Shown one piece after another: positions 46,304 to 57,567 of a stretch of 64,000 nucleotides of DNA. The stretch lies in the NCBI GenBank assembly GCA_021732995.1, contig JAKFWA010000086.1, forward strand, positions 124,001-188,000, written 5' to 3'. The notes beneath the pieces were generated by a model. It saw only the letters and a program-made list of their open reading frames with translations, made no database searches and was not told the DNA's origin. Each line of letters begins with the position of its first letter. Within the stretch, counting starts at the first letter, position 1. The position numbers and the translations under genes were made by a program. This stretch comes from Planctomycetaceae bacterium (GTDB lineage Bacteria > Planctomycetota > Planctomycetia > Planctomycetales > Planctomycetaceae).

Positions 46304-47716
46304 ATGGCACAGAAAACTTACGACCTCGTGGTGATCGGCGGCGGCCCGGCCGGGACCAGCGGTGCTCTGGCAGCATCGGCGTTCGGTAAGAAGGTCGCGC
46401 TCGTCGAGGTCGAGAAGCATGTGGGCGGTGCGGGGCTCAATACCGGCACAGTTCCGAGCAAAGCTCTGCGGGAAAGCGCGCTGGTGATCTCCGGGTGGCG
46501 AGCCCGCAAGCTGCTCGGCGTTGACGTGACGTTAAAGACTGAGGCCACGATTGCTGACTTCACGCGCCACGAAGTTGATTGTCGCACCACGATTCGCGAC
46601 CAACTGGCGGCGAGGTTACAGCAAAGGCAGGTCGACCGAGTTCAGGGGCATGCTACGTTCGTCGATCCACACACAGTCAGCGTCATCGACATCGCTGGGA
46701 ACAAGACGCTGTTGACCGGTGAAGCCATCCTGATCGCTACGGGTTCTTCGCCCGTCCGGCCACCCGAGTTTCCGTTTGAGCACCCGCGCGTGCATGACTC
46801 GAATGAGATCCTGGACATCGTCGAGTTGCCGAAGACGTTGGCGGTTGTGGGCGCGGGTGTCATCGGGTCGGAGTATGCCTGTACGTTTGCGGCTCTTGGC
46901 GTTGAGGTCGACTTGATCGATGGACGCGACACGCTGCTGCCATTTCTGGATGACGATATTTCCAAGGTGATCTATCAGGCGATGGAAGCGGCGGGCGTTC
47001 GGTTCCACTGGAAAGAACGAGTGCTGTCGTGCGTGACTCCGGCCGCAGGCGGTGTCGAGCTGAGCCTGTCGTCCGGCAAGCAACTGTTCGTTACGGACGT
47101 GCTCGTGGCCGGCGGTCGCTACAGCAATACGGACAAGCTGAACCTCGAAGTGACAGGCGTCGTGGTGGGAACGCGCGGGCTAATTCCCGTGAATGAGTCC
47201 TTTCAGAGCTGCGTGCCACACATCTACGCAGCGGGCGACGTGATCGGTGCTCCCGCTCTGGCAGCGACGGGGATGGAACAGGCCCGTATCGCCGTGTGTC
47301 ATGCCTTCTCGTTGTATAAGAAGACACTCTCGCCGGTGTTACCGACGGGCATCTACACCATTCCTGAAGCGGCGATGGTTGGCCAGACCGAAGATGCCGT
47401 CCGCGAATCGGGCGTGCCGTACATCGTCGGAGTGGCGTCGTACTGTCAGAACCATCGCGGGCAGCTCATTGGTGATGAGAACGGTTTCTTGAAGCTCATC
47501 TTCCGCAAGGACGACTGGCAAGTGCTGGGCGTCCACGCCGTCGGCGAGCAGGCCACCGAACTGGTGCATATCGGCATGATGGCCATGCTGTGCGGTGCGA
47601 ATGGAGACATCTTCAACCGCGCTTGCTTTAACTATCCGACGCTCGGTGATCTCTACAAGCATGCTACTTACGACGCCATGATGCGGTCCCGCATGGAAGC
47701 GAAGCAATCTTCCTAG
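46304..47716 (+). CDS. SthA-like soluble pyridine nucleotide transhydrogenase (FAD)
   Basis: A 470-residue member of the dihydrolipoamide dehydrogenase fold family. FAD-binding: DLVVIGGGPAGTSGALAA; second site LIATGSSPVRPP; NAD(P)-binding VVGAGVIGSEYACTFAALG; FAD ribityl motif HIYAAGDVIGAPALA; C-terminal dimer domain with NYPTLGDLYKHATYDA. The redox-disulfide segment reads GGAGLNTGTVPSKALRE with no cysteines, as in SthA-type enzymes, where TGT-PSKALR is diagnostic. It should move hydride between NADH and NADPH in the cytoplasm. A strong purine-rich site GGAGAGAGGGAG precedes the ATG. Followed by WrbA on the same strand. Confidence 0.88.
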   Translation: MAQKTYDLVVIGGGPAGTSGALAASAFGKKVALVEVEKHVGGAGLNTGTVPSKALRESALVISGWRARKLLGVDVTLKTEATIADFTRHEVDCRTTIRDQLAARLQQRQVDRVQGHATFVDPHTVSVIDIAGNKTLLTGEAILIATGSSPVRPPEFPFEHPRVHDSNEILDIVELPKTLAVVGAGVIGSEYACTFAALGVEVDLIDGRDTLLPFLDDDISKVIYQAMEAAGVRFHWKERVLSCVTPAAGGVELSLSSGKQLFVTDVLVAGGRYSNTDKLNLEVTGVVVGTRGLIPVNESFQSCVPHIYAAGDVIGAPALAATGMEQARIAVCHAFSLYKKTLSPVLPTGIYTIPEAAMVGQTEDAVRESGVPYIVGVASYCQNHRGQLIGDENGFLKLIFRKDDWQVLGVHAVGEQATELVHIGMMAMLCGANGDIFNRACFNYPTLGDLYKHATYDAMMRSRMEAKQSS

Positions 47717-47723
47717 TTCCTGT

Positions 47724-47770
47724 GCGATGGGCAGGCTGCCAGCGCTTTGCTGGGCTGCCTCTGACATCGC
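47724..47770 (+). promoter_or_regulatory. Nested stem-loop between the SthA-like and WrbA genes
   Basis: GCGATG (47724-47729) pairs with CATCGC (47765-47770). Inside, GGCAG (47729-47733) and CCAGC (47739-47743) pair with GCTGG (47749-47753) and CTGCC (47755-47759). No U-run follows, so it may be a processing or attenuation structure, or a REP-like relic, rather than a standard terminator. Confidence 0.35.
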
Positions 47771-47800
47771 GCTTTCACCGTCAAACACTGGGTTCAAACC

Positions 47801-48400
47801 ATGACGAAGGTACTTGTCCTTTACTATTCCATGTACGGTCACATTGAGACCATGAGTCAGGCCATTGCCGAAGGCGCCCGCAGCGTCGGCGGAGTTGAGG
47901 TGATCATCAAACGAGTGCCCGAACTGATGAGCGATGAGAAGCTCGCCAAGGTCGGCGGCAAGACCAATCAGGCTGCTCCTGTCGCTGATCCGAAAGAACT
48001 CGGTGACTACGACGCGATCATCTTTGGCAGTCCGACTCGCTTCGGAAACATGACGGCGCAGATGCGCAACTTCCTCGACCAGACCGGCGGCTTGTGGGTG
48101 AAGGGTGCCCTGGTCGGCAAAGTGGCGGGCGTCTTCACCAGCACCGGAACGGGTGGCGGCAACGAGAGCACGATCATCTCGTTCGCGACGACTCTGATTC
48201 ATCACGGCATGATCTTCGTCGGCTTGCCGTATTCTTGTCCCGAACTGGCTGACATCAGCGAACTCAAGGGCGGTTCACCTTGGGGCGCGGCGACCATCGC
48301 CGGCGCTGATGGATCTCGCCAGCCAAGCGAGAAAGAACTCGCCCAGGCGCGATTCCAAGGTAAGCACGTTGCGCAGATCGCCGCCAAGCTGAAAGGATAG
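47801..48400 (+). CDS. wrbA: NAD(P)H:quinone oxidoreductase, WrbA type
   Basis: A 199-residue flavodoxin-fold enzyme (type IV NQO) performing two-electron reduction of quinones with FMN, protecting against redox cycling. Motifs: [20 protein letters not shown] (FMN phosphate loop), [20 protein letters not shown] with TGGLW (isoalloxazine loop and WrbA hallmark), and [14 protein letters not shown] followed by [13 protein letters not shown]. Length and motifs are standard. It lies 84 bases after the SthA-like gene, so the two may form a redox operon, though a stem-loop sits between them. Confidence 0.95.
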   Translation: MTKVLVLYYSMYGHIETMSQAIAEGARSVGGVEVIIKRVPELMSDEKLAKVGGKTNQAAPVADPKELGDYDAIIFGSPTRFGNMTAQMRNFLDQTGGLWVKGALVGKVAGVFTSTGTGGGNESTIISFATTLIHHGMIFVGLPYSCPELADISELKGGSPWGAATIAGADGSRQPSEKELAQARFQGKHVAQIAAKLKG

Positions 48401-48424
48401 TGGGCCGTCGAACTGGGATGAGAA

Positions 48425-48473
48425 GTAAGCCGGACAATCCTGTCCGGCTGTCGGACAGGATTGTCCGACCTAC
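48425..48473. repeat. REP-like double hairpin
   Basis: Two adjacent palindromes, CCGGACA-ATCC-TGTCCGG (48430-48447) and TCGGACA-GGAT-TGTCCGA (48451-48468), are themselves inverted relative to each other. The whole 49 bases, bounded by GTA and TAC, can therefore fold as two small hairpins or one long one. This looks like an interspersed REP-type element. It sits between the convergent wrbA and Sir2 genes, where it may also block read-through. No second copy was noticed in this window. Confidence 0.75.
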
Positions 48474-48484
48474 AGACCTGCATC

Positions 48485-49267
48485 TCAGGCACTTTTGGTT
48501 TCCGCTCGCTCAACGGCCTCAAAGAAGGCACCCAGCGGTGCGTTGACGACCATGCGGGCGATGCTGTCCAGCGGCGTCGCATCGCGGTTCACGATCACCA
48601 GCCGAGCACCGCCATCGCGGGCGATGCGCGGCAAACCGGCAGCGGGTTGAACGACGAGGGATGATCCCAACGCCAGAAACAACTGGCAGGCTTGAGACCA
48701 CTCGATAGCGGCTTCGACGACGTCTTCCGGCAGCGCCTGACCGAAGGAAACGGTGGCGTGCTTCAGCTTGCCGCCGCACTGCGGACAATCGGGAACCTTG
48801 TTGAGTTCCACAAACTGCTGCACCCATTTGTCGGCGACGTCTCGCCACGAGCAATTCAGGCAGGCAATCTGGCGAGCCGTGCCATGCAGTTCCAGAACCT
48901 GCTGGCTGCCGGCAAGTTGATGCAGGCCGTCGATATTTTGGGTGATGACTCCTCGCAGGCGCTTGGTCTGCTCCCAGCGTGACAACGTGAGATGAGTGAT
49001 ATTGGGGCTGGCCGCGATGAAGTCGCGATGAGCTTCCGCTTTCTGACGCCAGTACTCGTGGCGGGCACTGGCGCTGGCGATGAATTCGTCAAAGTAGACG
49101 GTGCGATTCTTTGCCCACACACCTCCCGGTGAGCGGAAGTCGGGAATACCGCTTTCCGTGCTGATTCCTGCGCCCGTGAAAGCAACCGTTGATGTGGCCT
49201 CATTGTGCCATTCGACGAATTGAGCCGCCGCTTGGTCGAGTTGATCCGCATTGAATCGGAGAGGCAT
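48485..49267 (-). CDS. Sir2-family NAD-dependent protein deacylase
   Basis: A 260-residue sirtuin removing acyl groups from lysines using NAD. NAD site FTGAGISTESGIPDFRSPGG (31-49), TQNIDGLHQLAG (109-120), catalytic His128 in VLELHGTARQ, and a structural zinc site Cys136-Cys139 and Cys161-Cys164 (CLNC, CPQC). ALGSSLVVQPAAGLP and IVNRDATPLD form the second half of the Rossmann fold. The deacylase specificity motif of class III (Ala-x-x-x-x-Tyr, Arg) is not present, so deacetylation is more likely than desuccinylation (inference). It converges on wrbA. Confidence 0.94.
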   Translation of the reverse strand: MPLRFNADQLDQAAAQFVEWHNEATSTVAFTGAGISTESGIPDFRSPGGVWAKNRTVYFDEFIASASARHEYWRQKAEAHRDFIAASPNITHLTLSRWEQTKRLRGVITQNIDGLHQLAGSQQVLELHGTARQIACLNCSWRDVADKWVQQFVELNKVPDCPQCGGKLKHATVSFGQALPEDVVEAAIEWSQACQLFLALGSSLVVQPAAGLPRIARDGGARLVIVNRDATPLDSIARMVVNAPLGAFFEAVERAETKSA

Positions 49268-49327
49268 CGGCGATCTCCCTGTTTCTCGACTCCGACACTC
49301 AATCTGGCGAAGAGTTCAGTCCACCAA

Positions 49328-49379
49328 AAAGAAAACGGCACTGATCTTCACTGTTTGTAGCAGCGAAGATCAGTGCCGT
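49328..49379 (-). terminator. Rho-independent terminator of the cytochrome-WD40 gene
   Basis: ACGGCACTGATCTTC (49335-49349) and GAAGATCAGTGCCGT (49365-49379) form a perfect 15-bp stem with a 15-base loop. Read on the minus strand the stem is followed by TTTTCTTTTT (complement of 49325-49334), ending the secreted-protein cluster transcript. Confidence 0.9.
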
Positions 49380-49409
49380 TCAGAGTTCCTGAAGTCGGGC
49401 GAACCCGCG

Positions 49410-52085
49410 TTATGCCGCCTTCGGCTGGCGGAAGGCGTCAACCTCCTGCTGCATTTGGGTCAATGCCGCGCGAGCCTGTTCTGCAGTCTGCTTGGCTTGA
49501 GCGACCTTGTCTGCGACAGGCTTCATGGCCGCTTGCTTGGCTGCGACGACTTCGTTGGCTTTGGCCACCAGAGTCTTGGCTTCAACGAGCTTCGGTTCGA
49601 CTGCAGCCACTGCTGCCGTCGCCACTTCCAGTTCTTTGGCATAGTTCGCCAGCTGCGTCTTGCCGTCCGCCACGACCTTGGTGTTGTTATCCAGAGAGGT
49701 CTTCAACTGAGCGGCAGCCGCAGCCAGATCCTTATCGTTCGGCATCAACGCGGCGGCAGCAGCGGCCTTATCGCCGGCATCCTTCAGAGCTGGCAGAGCT
49801 GCTTCAGTGTCGGTGACGGTCTTCATCAGAGCATCACGCTGAGCGGTCACGGTCGCCAGCTTCTGCTTGGCTTCGTTCACTGCGGCCGTTGCTGTTGTTT
49901 CGACCTGTTGAGCTTTCGTGACTTCTGCTTGAGCGGCCGCCATGTCCTGCTGCATCTTGCCGAGTTCACCGTTGACCTGCTCGAAAGCTGCAACGACCTG
50001 ATTGACTTCAGCTTCCTTGATGCGGAAGGCAGCCAGCTTGGCCGCGAACGCGATCTCGGCAGTCCAGCGATTCACATCGCCTTGCGTTGCTGCCAAGGCG
50101 GCATTCGCCTGATCGAGAGCCGTCTTCGCCGCGGCAACTTTCTGCTGCTCAGCGGTTTGAGCTGCGGTCAGTGCCTCGACCTGCTTCTTGGTGGCGTCGA
50201 TGCCAACTTTGTAATCAGCGATCAGCTTCTCGTTAGCGGCGGTTGCTTCTTGAGCTGCCTTCAGGCGAGCTGCTTCATCCGTCGCCACCTTCGTGTTGGT
50301 GATCAGAGTGGTTTCGCGAGCGGTCGTGATCGCTTTCAGTTGATTCAACACGGCCACCAGTTCGGCATCGCCGGGAGCCTTGGTGCTAGAGTCCGCCGCC
50401 TTCGCGACAGCTTCCTTCAGACCGGGGACTACGGGTGTCAGAGCCGCGACAACTTTGTTTGCGGCGTCCAGCTTACCCATCGCGTCGGTGGCGGTCGCTT
50501 TGGCCTCGGTCAACTTCGTCGCAGCCGCTTGTTCTTGTTGAGTGAGTTCGACCACCTTCTTCTGATTAGCGTCGAGGTTGGCCATCACTTGCTTCAGGGC
50601 GGCATCGGCAGCGACATAGCCATCGTTCGCCTGCTTCTGCATGCCTTGCACACGGCCCAGTTCGGTATTGGCCAGAGCCAGCCTGCTTTCGAGTGTCGGA
50701 GGATTGGTCGAAAGCTCGCCCACGCGAGCACCATCGGCCGCGTTCCAGACTCGCACCAGGCCCGTGTAGTCGCCTGCAATGACTCGCTTGGTTTCGTCGC
50801 AGAACGTGACCTGCAGAGCGAGATCGTTGAAAGGTTCAAAGCTGCGAACGGCAGCTCCGTCCTGATTCCACAGCTTTGTAGTACGGTCGCGACCGGTACT
50901 GACGATCTGGTCGTCGCGCGTAAACGAGATCGAGGACGCACCAACTCCGTGAGCACCCCAGCTCTTGAGCTGGTTGCCGTTTTCCAGTTCCCAGGTGCGG
51001 ATCGTGGTGTCTTCGCTGCAGGAGGCGAGGACGTTGGAATCCTTGCGCCAGGCGAAGCCAGTGATTGCAGCGGTGTGACCTCGCATGGCGAGATACTCAC
51101 GGCCGGTCTCGGCTTCCCACACGAACACGCCGCCGTTGCGGTCGCCAGTTGCGAAGAGAACGCCGTCAGGGCTGAAGCTGACGGCGGTCACCCAGTCCGT
51201 GTGCTTCTTCATTTCGAACAGCTTCTCGCCAGTCGAGGTCGAGTAAACCCGCACCATGCGGGACGGTCCGCCGAGCACGATGTATTTCTGGTCGGCGCTG
51301 ATGTCGGCACCGAGGACTTCGTCAGTCTCATCACCAACTTCGATCACGCGGTCGCCGGTCTTGATGTTCCAAACGACGACCTTGCCGAGATCAGCACCCT
51401 TACCGCCACCGGCCAGTAGGAGTTGGCCGCTGCGGCTGAACTTCAGCGTGCGAGCAACGCCTTCCGGAAAGGGCAGGACGCCTGCTAGTTGCAGCGTCTG
51501 AGTGTTGTAGAGCAGCACTTGTCGCTGACCTGACACGGCCACCAGTGGAGACCAAGGATTCGTTCCCAGCGCGGTCACAGCAGTGGTTGTGGGAGTAACG
51601 ACGGGCGGTTGCAACGCCAGTCGTTGCGGCATCGGAGCCGGGCCTTCGGGGCGACCGTTCGGAGCGAACGACAGAGACAACTCCATCTTCGCTTTCTTCT
51701 TGATGACTGCGGTACTGGCTTTGGTCTCCAGCGCTCCGCCATCAATCCATTTCTTGATTACCGCCAGCATCTCGGGCGGCAGCTTGTCGGAATTCGGAGG
51801 CATGTAGGGCTGAGCCTGATGGCTCACCACGGCGTACAACCGGCTGCCATCGCCATCACCACCGTCAATAACCTGTCCCGAACTTCCACCCTGCATGGCG
51901 GACGTGAAGTTCGTCAGATCGAGGCCGCCGCTCTTCTTGTCCGAGTTATGGCAAGCGAAACACTTAGCTCGGAAGATCGGCTGCACGTGATCGGCGTAGG
52001 TGACTTTGTTGTCATCTTGACCCTGAACCGCCGATGCTGACGCCACAGCGGATAACAGGACCGCAAGGAAAGCTTTATTACGCAT
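49410..52085 (-). CDS. Exported cytochrome-c-like / WD40 / coiled-coil protein
   Basis: An 891-residue protein starting at ATG 52085 (MRNKAFLAVLLSAVASASA, signal peptide cleaved near residue 20). A planctomycete-type cytochrome c domain follows: HVQPIFRAKCFACHNSDKKSG, with CxxCH at 42-46 and a Met-containing QPYMPPNSDKLP as possible axial ligand. Residues about 165-470 form WD40 repeats (DWVTAVSFSPDGVLFATGDRNG; AAITGFAWRKDSNVLASCSED; LWNQDG), probably one beta-propeller. The rest (about 475-880) is an Ala/Lys/Gln-rich coiled coil of about 400 residues. It is the last gene of a four-gene secreted set. The haem suggests electron transfer or sensing in the periplasm; the substrate is unknown. 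Confidence 0.88.
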   Translation of the reverse strand: MRNKAFLAVLLSAVASASAVQGQDDNKVTYADHVQPIFRAKCFACHNSDKKSGGLDLTNFTSAMQGGSSGQVIDGGDGDGSRLYAVVSHQAQPYMPPNSDKLPPEMLAVIKKWIDGGALETKASTAVIKKKAKMELSLSFAPNGRPEGPAPMPQRLALQPPVVTPTTTAVTALGTNPWSPLVAVSGQRQVLLYNTQTLQLAGVLPFPEGVARTLKFSRSGQLLLAGGGKGADLGKVVVWNIKTGDRVIEVGDETDEVLGADISADQKYIVLGGPSRMVRVYSTSTGEKLFEMKKHTDWVTAVSFSPDGVLFATGDRNGGVFVWEAETGREYLAMRGHTAAITGFAWRKDSNVLASCSEDTTIRTWELENGNQLKSWGAHGVGASSISFTRDDQIVSTGRDRTTKLWNQDGAAVRSFEPFNDLALQVTFCDETKRVIAGDYTGLVRVWNAADGARVGELSTNPPTLESRLALANTELGRVQGMQKQANDGYVAADAALKQVMANLDANQKKVVELTQQEQAAATKLTEAKATATDAMGKLDAANKVVAALTPVVPGLKEAVAKAADSSTKAPGDAELVAVLNQLKAITTARETTLITNTKVATDEAARLKAAQEATAANEKLIADYKVGIDATKKQVEALTAAQTAEQQKVAAAKTALDQANAALAATQGDVNRWTAEIAFAAKLAAFRIKEAEVNQVVAAFEQVNGELGKMQQDMAAAQAEVTKAQQVETTATAAVNEAKQKLATVTAQRDALMKTVTDTEAALPALKDAGDKAAAAAALMPNDKDLAAAAAQLKTSLDNNTKVVADGKTQLANYAKELEVATAAVAAVEPKLVEAKTLVAKANEVVAAKQAAMKPVADKVAQAKQTAEQARAALTQMQQEVDAFRQPKAA

Positions 52086-52177
52086 GTGATGCACTCGAAA
52101 GACGAGGTTAGTTAGCAGAAGTGGGGTAGGCACGAGCGTTGTGATCTGGTCTTTAATGCTTCAACAGACTGAGTTTA

Positions 52178-52209
52178 CAAGGTGCCACTGGAGAGCCAGT
52201 GGCACCTTG
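52178..52209 (-). terminator. Perfect 14-bp hairpin between two secreted-protein genes
   Basis: CAAGGTGCCACTGG (52178-52191), loop AGAG, CCAGTGGCACCTTG (52196-52209). On the minus strand it begins 21 bases after the DUF1549 stop, but no long U-run follows, so partial termination or mRNA 3'-end protection is as likely as full termination. Confidence 0.6.
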
Positions 52210-52229
52210 ATTTCGATGTTCTCGCCGTC

Positions 52230-54659
<2,430 letters not shown>

Positions 54660-54745
54660 ATTTAAGTCCTTGAAGCGGATTTGTTTTGAGTGTCTTACGA
54701 AGTCGCATCAGGTCGGCCGCATTCCAGCGCGTGACGGCCGATCGG

Positions 54746-57190
54746 CTACTTGCCTTCTTGCTTCGCTTTATCGAGTCGTAACTGCTCCAGCCGTGTGAGG
54801 CGTCGAGCAGGAGGGGCTGCTGCCGGTGCTGCTGGTGCGGGAGCCGCTTGAGCGGTCGGCATCGGCGCCGCAGGCTTTGGCGCTTCGACCTTCGGAGGCA
54901 GTGGCGCATCGACTCGCAATTCCGTGCCACCGACGTTGTGCACGACCATTTCGCCGTTCATCGGAATCGTGATCTGCGCGAAGACGGTGCCGTGACGACC
55001 GACCGGTGTGTCCTTCTCGGTCTTCACTTTGAAGACCACTTCCTTGGCTTCCTTGTTGAAGGTCACTGCTTCCGCGACGGCCTTGTTCGGCAGGCCGAAC
55101 ACGCGAGCCGTTGCATCGCCTTCGAACGGTTTCTTCTGATCCAGCTTGCAAACGATCTCAGTTTCCTGACCCTGCTCGCAGGCAGTGCGATTCAGAGCGA
55201 ACAGGACGAAGTGCTCGGAGATCTCAATCGGTACCAGTTGAGATGCCGAATAGGCAACGCCACCGACATCCGCTTGTCCCAGCACGAAGATCTTCCACGG
55301 CCCAACGGCCGCATTGCCCGCCGCATTGATCGTATAAATGCCTTCTGTCTGACCTTCAGGAATCGTGATAGAAGGCGGAGCACCAACTCCTGGAGGAGCG
55401 AACGGGAAGGTCACGGTTACCGGAGCTTTGAAGTCTGGCTTACGTTCGACCACGACCTTCAGCGAGAGCGAGCCGTCCTTAGCCAGCGGAACCTTCGGCG
55501 GCACGACATCTACTTTGAAGGGCAGTTCGTCAACGACGGCGATCGGCAGGCGATTCACCGTCTTGCCGACGTACAGCGACTGGCCGGGTTCGGCGACGAC
55601 GAAGTCGGCGAAGTTGCTGAAGCCGCCACTGATCTTCTGGTTGGGGTCTTCGTGACGAGCGAGGAAGTCAAACAACCCGCCGTTCAGCGGAGCGTCCGCA
55701 GCGACTTCGAAGACCACCGGCATTTGCGACATGTTGGCTGGCATCGGGTCTGCGTGCATCTTCATGCCTTGCGGCAGAGCGGATGGTTCCAGCACCAGCG
55801 GTCCGCCAAAGTTGGTTCGACCCGCGTTGATGATGGCTCCGAAACGATTGTTCTTGGCCACGTAGATTTGCTGGCGATACTGGCCGTAACGCTCCTGACG
55901 AGGAATGTTGAGGGCTAGTGAGGCGACAACCGGCTGGAATTCGACGCGATAGACGAAGTCCGGTCCGCCGCGCTTCAGGTGGTCGGTGACGGAGAGGTAG
56001 TAATCGCCGTCAGCCGGAACGCTGAAGCGGAAGTAGCTGTCCGGGCCGCGAGCGTCGTCGTTGGAGACGATGCCGCCGCCTTGAGCGTTGTAGACGACCA
56101 TGACCGGATCGATCGCGGAACGGATGCGACGACCGTAGCACTCGACTTCGTAGACTTGCCCCTTAGTCGCGGTGAACTTGAAGAAGTCGATATCACCCTT
56201 CTCCTGCAGAATGCCGTTGAAGGCGTTCGGCAGAGCGGCTGGCGATGCTTGTTGAATCGCGTTGTTCGGCTCAGCTTCCAGAGAGTTATCCGAGGTGCTC
56301 AGGCGGAAGACGTTGGACGATGGGGCCCATGCGTTGTCAGTGCCTGCGAGGACACCGTAGTCGGGATCAACTTGAGCGGGCAGAGCGAACTTTTGGGCGA
56401 AATCGCCAGCGGCGTCGCCGATGAACTTCACTTCCACTTCGGAACCGATCTTGCCGCCGGCAGGGTAGACCGCAGTCGGACGGGGAAACGTGCCGACGTG
56501 CAGGCGGTAGTTGCAGGCGCCGTTGCCGCCGTAGGCGCTCTCACGAACTTCGATGATGTACTTGCCGTCTTCCGGTGCGACGGCCGAGGTGACGGCGTCC
56601 TGAATCACCAGTGGTGAATCGTCAGCCGCCGCCAGTTCGAAACGCTTGGCATCCAGAATTGCGACATACGGATCGAACAGCGTCGTGCCGAGTCGCATGG
56701 CTTCGACTTCGACGGCGATCCGCTGACCCTTCTTGGCTTCGACGACGTAGTAGTCAACGTCTTCGCTCTGCACGATGCCGTTCACCGTCACGTTCAGAGG
56801 AATGGCTTGCGGCACCGCAAATTCGCTGTTGGGTTCTTTTTCCTCCGCGACGGGCAGGTAGCCGACCCAGAACGTGCGATAGTCCGAGATGCCGCTCTTG
56901 GTTCGTACTTGAGCGACGTGCTCGCCGATCCGGGCTTCAGGGCCGACGGCAACGGTCGCTTTGAAAGCGTTCGCATTGACCGGTTCCAGCTTCGTGACTT
57001 TGAAGCCCGGCGTGTAGAAGAAGATCTCTTCCGCATCAGCCAGTTGCGAGCCACTGAAGGTCAGGACGGTTTCCACGCCACGCTGACACCCGCGCGGCAT
57101 GATGGAGTTGAGTCGGGGGGAAGCAGCCATGCTGACGGCGGTGGAGCACATCAGGAGAACTGCCAGTGCGAGAGATCGGAAACGAGCCAT
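54746..57190 (-). CDS. Exported PPC (pre-peptidase C-terminal) domain protein
   Basis: An 814-residue periplasmic or surface protein with signal peptide (LALAVLLMCSTAVSMAAS). It has an IPT-like beta domain (about 25-110), then two PPC domains recognisable by EKEPNSEFAVPQAIPLNVTV plus DVDYYVVEAKKGQRIAVEVE, and EAEPNNAIQQASPAALPNAF plus DIDFFKFTATKGQVYEVE, followed by Ig-like regions rich in FPFAPPGV-type strands and a Pro/Ala-rich C-terminus. PPC domains usually accompany secreted peptidases; here there is no catalytic domain, which is common in planctomycete DUF1501 clusters. It lies 86 bases upstream of the DUF1549/DUF1553 gene on the same strand. Binding role inferred only. Confidence 0.9.
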   Translation of the reverse strand: MARFRSLALAVLLMCSTAVSMAASPRLNSIMPRGCQRGVETVLTFSGSQLADAEEIFFYTPGFKVTKLEPVNANAFKATVAVGPEARIGEHVAQVRTKSGISDYRTFWVGYLPVAEEKEPNSEFAVPQAIPLNVTVNGIVQSEDVDYYVVEAKKGQRIAVEVEAMRLGTTLFDPYVAILDAKRFELAAADDSPLVIQDAVTSAVAPEDGKYIIEVRESAYGGNGACNYRLHVGTFPRPTAVYPAGGKIGSEVEVKFIGDAAGDFAQKFALPAQVDPDYGVLAGTDNAWAPSSNVFRLSTSDNSLEAEPNNAIQQASPAALPNAFNGILQEKGDIDFFKFTATKGQVYEVECYGRRIRSAIDPVMVVYNAQGGGIVSNDDARGPDSYFRFSVPADGDYYLSVTDHLKRGGPDFVYRVEFQPVVASLALNIPRQERYGQYRQQIYVAKNNRFGAIINAGRTNFGGPLVLEPSALPQGMKMHADPMPANMSQMPVVFEVAADAPLNGGLFDFLARHEDPNQKISGGFSNFADFVVAEPGQSLYVGKTVNRLPIAVVDELPFKVDVVPPKVPLAKDGSLSLKVVVERKPDFKAPVTVTFPFAPPGVGAPPSITIPEGQTEGIYTINAAGNAAVGPWKIFVLGQADVGGVAYSASQLVPIEISEHFVLFALNRTACEQGQETEIVCKLDQKKPFEGDATARVFGLPNKAVAEAVTFNKEAKEVVFKVKTEKDTPVGRHGTVFAQITIPMNGEMVVHNVGGTELRVDAPLPPKVEAPKPAAPMPTAQAAPAPAAPAAAPPARRLTRLEQLRLDKAKQEGK

Positions 57191-57567
57191 AGAGTTCTTC
57201 CGAATTCCGAGTGATAGTCAGTCGCAATGAGAGAAAGCCCAGGCGGCAGGTCAGCTACTCGTCGGTAACTGCACTCAATTTCCGTAGGCTAACGGACGAA
57301 GGCAACCGTGCCTCGATTATGGGATGAAGATCAGACGCGGTGCCTAATCAAAGTTTTGGTGGGATGGTCCTAATTGCCTTTCTTGGCAATTCCGTTTCGA
57401 GCGACGGTGAGGACGATTTTGGACGATTCGGCGAACATCCCTGTCAAACCGAATGACCACGTCACCCATCCTGCGGGCGACGCCAAAGCGACTTTTGGGG
57501 AGCAAGCCGCTTTGATGATATATGAAGCAGGCCGCATCAAAGGATGCGGCCTGCAAACTGAAAACAC
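57191..57567. other. Intergenic region with hairpins, open on both strands
   Basis: It lies between two minus-strand genes. Both strands carry open frames of about 65 codons (57374-57571 plus, 57370-57567 minus) with no ribosome site or known family that I can name. The stretch also holds a small hairpin AATTGCC/GGCAATT near 57372-57390 and an inverted AAAGCG/CGCTTT pair near 57485-57513. This could be an interspersed repeat rather than a gene. Confidence 0.35.
57527..57554 (-). terminator. Perfect 12-bp hairpin after the DUF1501 gene
   Basis: GCAGGCCGCATC (57527-57538), loop AAAG, GATGCGGCCTGC (57543-57554), starting 13 bases after the DUF1501 stop on the minus strand. A weak T-containing stretch (TTCATATAT) follows. 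The fold is strong, but termination efficiency is uncertain. Confidence 0.6.

Noticed and set aside
49251-51419. 722-residue plus-strand frame antisense to the cytochrome-WD40 gene
   Set aside because: It is the reverse reading of an Ala/Lys/Gln-rich coiled coil and WD40 repeats. It also crosses the minus-strand terminator.
54848-55918. 356-residue plus-strand frame antisense to the PPC-domain gene
   Set aside because: The minus strand carries a signal peptide and PPC domains; the plus frame is an Arg/His-rich shadow.
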